This document shows, one piece after another, positions 12,848 to 17,269 of a DNA stretch of 17,269 nt. The DNA is from Peptococcaceae bacterium. Its GTDB lineage: Bacteria > Bacillota > Desulfotomaculia > Desulfotomaculales > UBA12532. The stretch covers positions 1 through 17,269 of the forward strand of contig DMDP01000035.1 of assembly GCA_003445475.1 (NCBI GenBank), in the 5' to 3' direction. The translations under genes and the position numbers were made by a program. Numbering within the stretch: the stretch's first letter is position 1; each line of letters starts with the position of its first letter. The notes beneath the pieces were generated by a model. It saw only the letters and a program-made list of their open reading frames with translations, ran no database searches and was not told the DNA's origin.

Positions 12848-14837
12848 CGGGAGCATCCTGGCGGCTTTCGACACCTTCTATTTCATGCGGGATTTTTATT
12901 TCCCGTATGTGGGCCAGTGGAACCACATCATGGGCCGCCGCAACCGGATCGGTGTCTGGGTTGACGGCCAGTTCGCCTGGCTCGACCACCCAAGCTGGGA
13001 ACGCAGGCTGAAATACAAGAACGACACCCTGGTCACCGAGGTACGGGCCAGGAACGGCTGGCTGCAGCTGACCCTGGACATAAACGGCGCGGTCGACATG
13101 CGGGAAAACGTCTACGTCTCGCGGGTGGTGGTGAAAAACCAGAGCGACACGGAACGCGAGTTCCGGATCTATTTCACCCAGAATTTTTCCATCGACGAGG
13201 TGGCCGTCGGCGACACGGCGCTTTTCGATCCCCGGCTGCACACCATTTACCACTACAAAAAGAACCGCTACTTCATGGTGAACGGTCGCTGCAACGGCGA
13301 GACGTTCTTCCAGTACGCCACCGGACTCAAACGGGTGGGCACCATCGAGGGCACCTTCCGCGACTGCGAGGACGGCCAGTTGAGCGGCAACGCCATAGCC
13401 CAGGGTTCGGTGGACAGCGCCATCGGCTTCCGGCTCGTCCTCGGGCCCGGTCAGGCCGGTACCGTGTACTACTGGGTCTGTGCGGGAAGGAACTTCCAGG
13501 AGGTGCGTGACCTCAACGCCTACGTTCTGGACGAGGGGCCCGACAATATCCTGCACCAGGTGGAGCAGTACTGGCGCACCTGGGTGAACGCCGTACCGCG
13601 GGACTGGGACGGATTGCGCCCCTTCGTGGTGAACGCCTTCAACCGGAGTCTGATGCTCACCCGGCTGCACCTGGACGCGCGCGGGGCGATCGTTGCCGCC
13701 GTCGATTCGGATATTATGGGCGTCACCAACCGGGACCATTACTGCTACGTGTGGCCGCGCGACGGCGCCTTTGTGGCCTACGCGCTGATCCGGGCCGGTT
13801 ACGGCCGGCTGACGCGCCCGTTTTTCGAGTTCTGTGCCGACGCCCTCACCGAGGAAGGATACCTCATGCACAAGTACAACCCGGACGGCACGCTCGGGTC
13901 GAGCTGGATGCCCTGGGTGGAGCGGGGTGTGGTGTACCTGCCCATCCAGGAGGACGAGACCGCCCTGGTTCTCTGGGCGCTATGGGCGTACTACCAGGCC
14001 GAGAGGGATCTGGAATTCGCGGCGCAGTTGTATCGCCCCCTTATTCTGCCGGTGGCGGAGTTTCTCTGCTCCTACTTCGACCGGGAACTCGGCCTGCCGC
14101 GCGAGTGCTATGACCTGTGGGAGGAGCGGCGCGGCATCTTCACCTTCACCGCGGCCAGCGTCTACGCGGGTCTTTGCGCCGCGGGCCGCTTCGCCCTGGT
14201 TTTCGGGGAGGAGGACCGCGCCGAGCTTTACTTCGGGCGCGCCGAGGAGATAAAAAAGGGGATGGTCACCCACCTTTACGACCCGGATTTGCAGCGTTTC
14301 GTCCGCGGCCTGGTGTGGAACGACGCCCAGGGCCGCTATGTGAAGGACACCACGCTGGAGTCGAGCACGGCCGGGGTGTTTCTCTTGGGCGTCCTGCCGC
14401 CCGACGACCCGCGGGTGGTGAACACCATGCGCACCATCGAGAAGGAACTGTGGGTGCGCACGGAGGTGGGCGGCATCGCCAGGTACACCGACGACCATTA
14501 TTTCCAGCGTACCCGGGACGTGTTCACCGTGCCCGGCAACCCGTGGCTCATCACCACCCTGTGGCTCGCCCAGTGGCACATCGCCGTGGCCACGGGGCCG
14601 GTCTCTTTCTACCGGCCGCTCGGCCTCATCGAGTGGGCGGCGCAAAGCGCCCTGGAAAGCGGCGTAATGCCGGAGCAGCTGGACCCCTTCAGCGGCGAGC
14701 CGCTTTCCGTGGCGCCGCTGGCCTGGTCGCACGCCACCTTCGTCCAGACGGTGGTCGAATACCTGGCCAAGCGGCGGCAGTATCTCGTAGGTGAAGAAAG
14801 GGCGGCGATCGCGTCGGCGGCGGCCGCGTCCGGGTAA
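12822..14837 (+). CDS. GH15 glucoamylase-like glycoside hydrolase
   Basis: Releases glucose from the ends of alpha-glucans, or hydrolyses a related substrate such as trehalose; GH15 includes glucoamylases, trehalases and glucodextranases. The 671 residues comprise an N-terminal beta-sandwich domain (about 1-270, beginning LLVGNGSILAAFDTFYFMRDFYFP) and an (alpha/alpha)6 barrel (about 290-655). The barrel carries NRDHYCYVWPRDGAFV, PIQEDETALVLWALW with the likely catalytic acid Glu379, and MPEQLDPFSGEPLSVAPLAWSHA with the catalytic base Glu618. No signal peptide, so it is cytosolic and fits turnover of internal glucan. ATG at 12822 is 7 nt after GGAGG and lies inside the preceding gene (26-nt overlap), which indicates translational coupling. 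Confidence 0.9.
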   Translation: MPRPLLVGNGSILAAFDTFYFMRDFYFPYVGQWNHIMGRRNRIGVWVDGQFAWLDHPSWERRLKYKNDTLVTEVRARNGWLQLTLDINGAVDMRENVYVSRVVVKNQSDTEREFRIYFTQNFSIDEVAVGDTALFDPRLHTIYHYKKNRYFMVNGRCNGETFFQYATGLKRVGTIEGTFRDCEDGQLSGNAIAQGSVDSAIGFRLVLGPGQAGTVYYWVCAGRNFQEVRDLNAYVLDEGPDNILHQVEQYWRTWVNAVPRDWDGLRPFVVNAFNRSLMLTRLHLDARGAIVAAVDSDIMGVTNRDHYCYVWPRDGAFVAYALIRAGYGRLTRPFFEFCADALTEEGYLMHKYNPDGTLGSSWMPWVERGVVYLPIQEDETALVLWALWAYYQAERDLEFAAQLYRPLILPVAEFLCSYFDRELGLPRECYDLWEERRGIFTFTAASVYAGLCAAGRFALVFGEEDRAELYFGRAEEIKKGMVTHLYDPDLQRFVRGLVWNDAQGRYVKDTTLESSTAGVFLLGVLPPDDPRVVNTMRTIEKELWVRTEVGGIARYTDDHYFQRTRDVFTVPGNPWLITTLWLAQWHIAVATGPVSFYRPLGLIEWAAQSALESGVMPEQLDPFSGEPLSVAPLAWSHATFVQTVVEYLAKRRQYLVGEERAAIASAAAASG

Positions 14838-14852
14838 GACTGGCACCGTTCG

Positions 14853-14882
14853 CCCCCCGCCCGTATATCCTGGAGCGGGGGG
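14853..14882 (+). promoter_or_regulatory. Hairpin covering the patatin ribosome binding site
   Basis: CCCCCCGC (14853-14860) and GCGGGGGG (14875-14882) pair over 8 GC pairs with a 14-nt loop. The right arm holds the only plausible ribosome binding site for the GTG at 14891 (GGGGGG, 8 nt away), so the stem could hold translation down. A mini-frame ATG-CAG-CGG-TGA at 14883-14894 ends overlapping that GTG. The hairpin could also weakly terminate the glucan operon, though no U-run follows. Confidence 0.4.
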
Positions 14883-14890
14883 ATGCAGCG

Positions 14891-15772
14891 GTGAAAAAAC
14901 TGGGTCTGGCATTGGGCGGCGGGTTTATCCGCGGCGCGGCCCACGTGGGCGTCCTGAAGGTGCTGGACGCGGCAGGGATTAAGCCGGCGGCGGTGGCCGG
15001 CACCAGCGCCGGCAGCATCGTGGCCGCCCTCTATGCCGCCGGCCACACGGTGCCGGAGATGGAGAGGGCGGTGTTGTCGCTGAAGCCGGGGGACGTCCTG
15101 GACGGCGGACCGCTGTTCGGACTCGTCAACCTTTACCGGCTGCTTGTCAGTCTCTTGCGCCGCCTGGGCGGGCGGGAGCAGACGGGGGCGCCGCTGGGCC
15201 TGCTGCCCGGGGCGAGGCTTTTGGCGTTTCTGCAATCACTTCTGGGCGACAGGCGGTTCGACGATTTGAGCATACCCCTGGTGGTTACCGCGACCGACAT
15301 TGTTTGCGGCCGGCGGGTGGTATTTGCGCCAACCCCCCTGGTCCGCGACGAGTTCGTCCGGCTGGCGCGCACCCCCGTGGCCGAAGCGGTAAGGGCGAGC
15401 TGCGCCGTGCCCGGCCTCTTCGAACCGGTGCGGCGGGACGGCATGGTGCTGGTCGACGGGGGTGTGCGCGAGGGGGTGCCGGCGGAGGCGGTCCGGCTGG
15501 CGGGGGTGGATGTGGTGGTGGCCGTGGACCTGGGCGAACGCCCCGAGGCCTGCCGCCCGGTGAGCGATATCGTCGACCTTCTCAGCGAGGCCTGGGATCT
15601 GGCCCTGTCCGAGGGTACGCAGAAGGAACTGGAAACGTATGCCGACGTCGTCATCAAGCCCCCCCTGGAAGGGATTCGCCCGTGGGATTTCCACCGCGTT
15701 CCGCAGTGCATCAAGGCCGGGGAGCAGGCGGCGTGCGTCGCCCTCCACCGGATACAGGAGGTGTTGGCATGA
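14891..15772 (+). CDS. Patatin-like phospholipase (RssA/NTE family)
   Basis: A serine lipid acyl hydrolase with the Ser-Asp dyad typical of patatins. Motifs: GGGFIRGAAHVGVL with the oxyanion-hole glycines at 9-11 and Arg14, GTSAGS with nucleophile Ser39, and MVLVDGGVREGVP with Asp189 of the DGG triplet. The 293-residue length matches the bacterial RssA/YlbK group. No signal peptide or membrane helix, so likely cytosolic or peripherally bound to the inner membrane. The GTG start has only GGGGGG as ribosome binding site, inside a hairpin. Its TGA overlaps the ATG of the HepT-like gene (ATGA), so the two are translated together. Phospholipid turnover is the likely job; the physiological substrate is unknown. 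Confidence 0.85.
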   Translation: MKKLGLALGGGFIRGAAHVGVLKVLDAAGIKPAAVAGTSAGSIVAALYAAGHTVPEMERAVLSLKPGDVLDGGPLFGLVNLYRLLVSLLRRLGGREQTGAPLGLLPGARLLAFLQSLLGDRRFDDLSIPLVVTATDIVCGRRVVFAPTPLVRDEFVRLARTPVAEAVRASCAVPGLFEPVRRDGMVLVDGGVREGVPAEAVRLAGVDVVVAVDLGERPEACRPVSDIVDLLSEAWDLALSEGTQKELETYADVVIKPPLEGIRPWDFHRVPQCIKAGEQAACVALHRIQEVLA

Positions 15773-16272
15773 TTTTGCGCTCACGCCCGGCGCTGTGCCG
15801 GCTGACAAAGGAGTTACAAGAGCAGTTGGAGTGTCTCGGGCGGGTAGCAAGCCAGGTCGGCGCGGCAGTGCGTGGTCGGTCCCCCACGGCATTTTCTTCC
15901 CTGGAGCAGGCGGGGTTATTGCACTACGTGCAGTCTTTTTACGCCGGCGTGGAGGACATCCTCCTGCGGGTACTCGCGGAGGTAGACCATTTTGCTTCAG
16001 GCGATAGGAACTGGGGCAAGGAGGTTCTCCGGCGGATGGCACAGGACCTGCCCGGCGTGCGACCGGCAGTCCTTAGCCGTCCGCTTTACGAGCGGCTGGA
16101 CGCGTGCAGGACGTTTTGTGCCGGCGCGAGGCTTTTCGGCGATGCCCGTCCGGTGGCCCAGGAGCTGTTAGCAATGGCGCTGGAACTTCCCGATATCCAT
16201 GCGGCCTTTGCGGCCGAGGTCGAAACCTTCCTGGACTACCTGTGGCGCGCCGGTGAGTGTCCTGAAGGATAG
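15769..16272 (+). CDS. HepT-like helical protein with degenerate RNase motif
   Basis: A 167-residue, mostly helical cytosolic protein. It resembles the HepT-like family (HEPN-type toxins of HepT-MntA modules): LLHYVQSFYAGVEDILLRV (residues 50-69), then GDRNWGKEVLRRMAQDLPGVRPAVLS (78-103) and YERLDACRTF (107-116), which correspond to the usual KEL...IPGVRP.. and LDEYRRFRH-like blocks. Where active members carry an Arg-His motif (FRHxxRN), this one reads FCAGARL at 116-122, so the presumed catalytic residues are lost. No MntA-type nucleotidyltransferase antitoxin gene is adjacent. AGGAGGTG gives an excellent ribosome binding site 7 nt before the ATG, which overlaps the patatin stop. Function unknown; perhaps a domesticated RNA- or protein-binding relative. 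The family call is from recalled patterns. Confidence 0.6.
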   Translation: MILRSRPALCRLTKELQEQLECLGRVASQVGAAVRGRSPTAFSSLEQAGLLHYVQSFYAGVEDILLRVLAEVDHFASGDRNWGKEVLRRMAQDLPGVRPAVLSRPLYERLDACRTFCAGARLFGDARPVAQELLAMALELPDIHAAFAAEVETFLDYLWRAGECPEG

Positions 16273-16312
16273 AGGGCAGCCGGGCGCGAAATAGGATGCC
16301 GGGGTGAATAAT

Positions 16313-16891
16313 ATGCAAGAGGTTTTTCTGCGTTACATCCGGGTGCTGTGCCACGACATCTTAAACCACCTCCAGGTGATCTCCGGCCTGTCCCAGTTGC
16401 AAAAAACGGAACGCATTCGCGCTTACGTCCACGAAGTGAGCGACCAGATAAAGGAGATCGGCCGCCTGGCCCGGATCGGTCATCCGGGCCTCGCCGCGGG
16501 AGTCTTCGGTTTCCTGCAGTGGCTCTCCCGCTTTGGTATTCCGTACCGGCTCCAGGTGGCGGAGGCAGGAACCGTGCGGGCACCGCGGGACGATGGCCTT
16601 GCCGCCGTTTTGGCCCGCGGCCTGGACGTGCTGGGCCGGCAGCTGGCGCTCCTGGAAGGAGTGGACAAGCCCGTCCGCATTGCGGTGGAAGTGGATGATG
16701 GGGCATATCGCGTCCGCATCACCCTGCCGGGAGACGAGGAGAAGACGGTTGGCGCGACCCGGAACTGTGCCTCGTGTTTCGATGCGGCGCCGGCCGGGAG
16801 CGTGCAGGTCGCAAATGAGGACGGGGCAACGGTCCTGCTGGTGACGTTGCCGGTAACGGCGGATGCCGTCCGGCGGGATGTGGAAGAATAG
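16313..16891 (+). CDS. spo0B: Spo0B-like sporulation phosphotransferase
   Basis: Member of the phosphorelay that passes phosphate from Spo0F to Spo0A at the start of sporulation; the position before obg matches Bacillus and other spore formers. The N-terminal helical hairpin contains [19 protein letters not shown] (residues 11-29), where His14 of HDxxNHLQ corresponds to the phosphorylated His of Spo0B. The C-terminal part (about 60-190) is the degenerate ATPase-like fold without the N-, G1- and G2-boxes of true histidine kinases. Its C-terminal half has two Cys (NCASCF), possibly a disulfide or metal pair. ATG at 16313 has GGGGTG 6 nt upstream; GTG at 16304 is the alternative. obg begins 7 bases after its stop, so they are one unit. 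Confidence 0.75.
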   Translation: MQEVFLRYIRVLCHDILNHLQVISGLSQLQKTERIRAYVHEVSDQIKEIGRLARIGHPGLAAGVFGFLQWLSRFGIPYRLQVAEAGTVRAPRDDGLAAVLARGLDVLGRQLALLEGVDKPVRIAVEVDDGAYRVRITLPGDEEKTVGATRNCASCFDAAPAGSVQVANEDGATVLLVTLPVTADAVRRDVEE

Positions 16892-16898
16892 GAAAGAC

Positions 16899-17269
16899 AT
16901 GTTTTACGACGAGGCCAGGATATACGTCAAGGGCGGCGACGGGGGCAACGGCTGCGTTGCCTTCCGGCGCGAAAAATACGTGCCGCGCGGCGGGCCGGCG
17001 GGGGGCGACGGCGGCAACGGCGGGAGCGTTGTCCTGCACGCCGACGCGCAACTCGCGACGCTCGTCGACCTCCGTTACCGGCGCCATTACAAGGCGGAGC
17101 GCGGCGGCCACGGCATGGGCAAGAACATGCACGGCAGGGACGGGGAGAACCTGGTCCTGCGGGTGCCGGTCGGGACGGTCGTGCGGGACGCCGCGACGGG
17201 AGAAGTGCTGGCCGACCTGGTCGAAGACGGCCAGGAGGTGGTTGTGGCCCGCGGCGGGCGCGGGGGCCG
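16899..17269 (+). CDS. obg: Obg GTPase (CgtA), 3' end cut by window
   Basis: Essential GTPase bound to the 50S ribosome, involved in ribosome assembly, stringent response and, in spore formers, sporulation. Only the N-terminal glycine-rich Obg fold is in the window: 123 codons out of about 420. It shows [49 protein letters not shown] spacing with many GG turns, then [26 protein letters not shown], and ARGGRGG at the edge. The G-domain and C-terminal OCT domain lie beyond the window. ATG at 16899 has AGGAAAG just upstream. Confidence 0.97.
   Translation, partial: MFYDEARIYVKGGDGGNGCVAFRREKYVPRGGPAGGDGGNGGSVVLHADAQLATLVDLRYRRHYKAERGGHGMGKNMHGRDGENLVLRVPVGTVVRDAATGEVLADLVEDGQEVVVARGGRGG

Overview
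The window is a GC-rich bacterial chromosome segment that reads like a spore-forming, anaerobic Firmicute of the Desulfotomaculum/Pelotomaculum/Moorella type. That lineage is an inference. It rests on the spo0B-obg gene pair at the right end, strong AGGAGG-type ribosome binding sites, frequent GTG/TTG starts, an acyl-CoA:acetate-type CoA-transferase at the left end, and several cell-wall genes of the kind found in spore formers. There are 15 protein genes, two of them cut by the window edges. I see no rRNA, tRNA, CRISPR array, prophage or insertion sequence.

Layout. (1) 1-1135, minus: CoA-transferase, 3' end outside the window. (2) 1136-1674: a large AT-richer intergenic region with a strong sigma-A promoter set inside nested inverted repeats, then a roughly 310-nt leader with three copies of a repeated motif. 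(3) 1675-3411: a two-gene operon with no gap, a TauE/SafE-type anion exporter and a secreted, membrane-anchored TIGR02186-type partner. (4) 3418-3517: a compact set of complementary segments (three stems plus a loop-to-tail pairing) that looks like a structured RNA, ahead of an HD-GYP phosphodiesterase (3583-4704). (5) 4884-8433: an envelope cluster with a GH18-like protein that lacks the usual catalytic Glu, a membrane-anchored HtrA protease and a DacF-type D,D-carboxypeptidase. (6) 8397-9380, minus: a Na/Pi-cotransporter-like protein that overlaps dacF tail to tail. (7) 9561-14837: an alpha-glucan operon of a DUF4912 protein, a GH57 branching enzyme fused to a GT4 glycosyltransferase, and a GH15 glucoamylase-like enzyme. 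(8) 14891-17269: patatin-like phospholipase, a degenerate HepT-like protein, a Spo0B-like phosphotransferase and the start of obg.

How the genes fit together. The alpha-glucan genes form one transcription unit with tight spacing, and together could build, branch and trim a storage or signalling glucan. Its promoter faces the phosphate-transporter promoter, and a perfect 10-bp inverted repeat places the same half-site at both -10 boxes, which suggests co-regulation. GH18-like, HtrA and DacF proteins all act outside the membrane, on peptidoglycan or misfolded envelope proteins, and may serve sporulation or wall remodelling. Spo0B and Obg link the right end to the sporulation phosphorelay. The patatin and HepT-like genes share an ATGA stop/start overlap, so their translation is probably coupled.

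The signals most worth a second look are the pseudoknot-like RNA candidate at 3418-3517, the shared half-sites at 9418-9499, the nested repeats around the TauE promoter, the E-to-Q change in the GH18-like protein, the orphan degenerate HepT-like gene, and the GH57-GT4 fusion.
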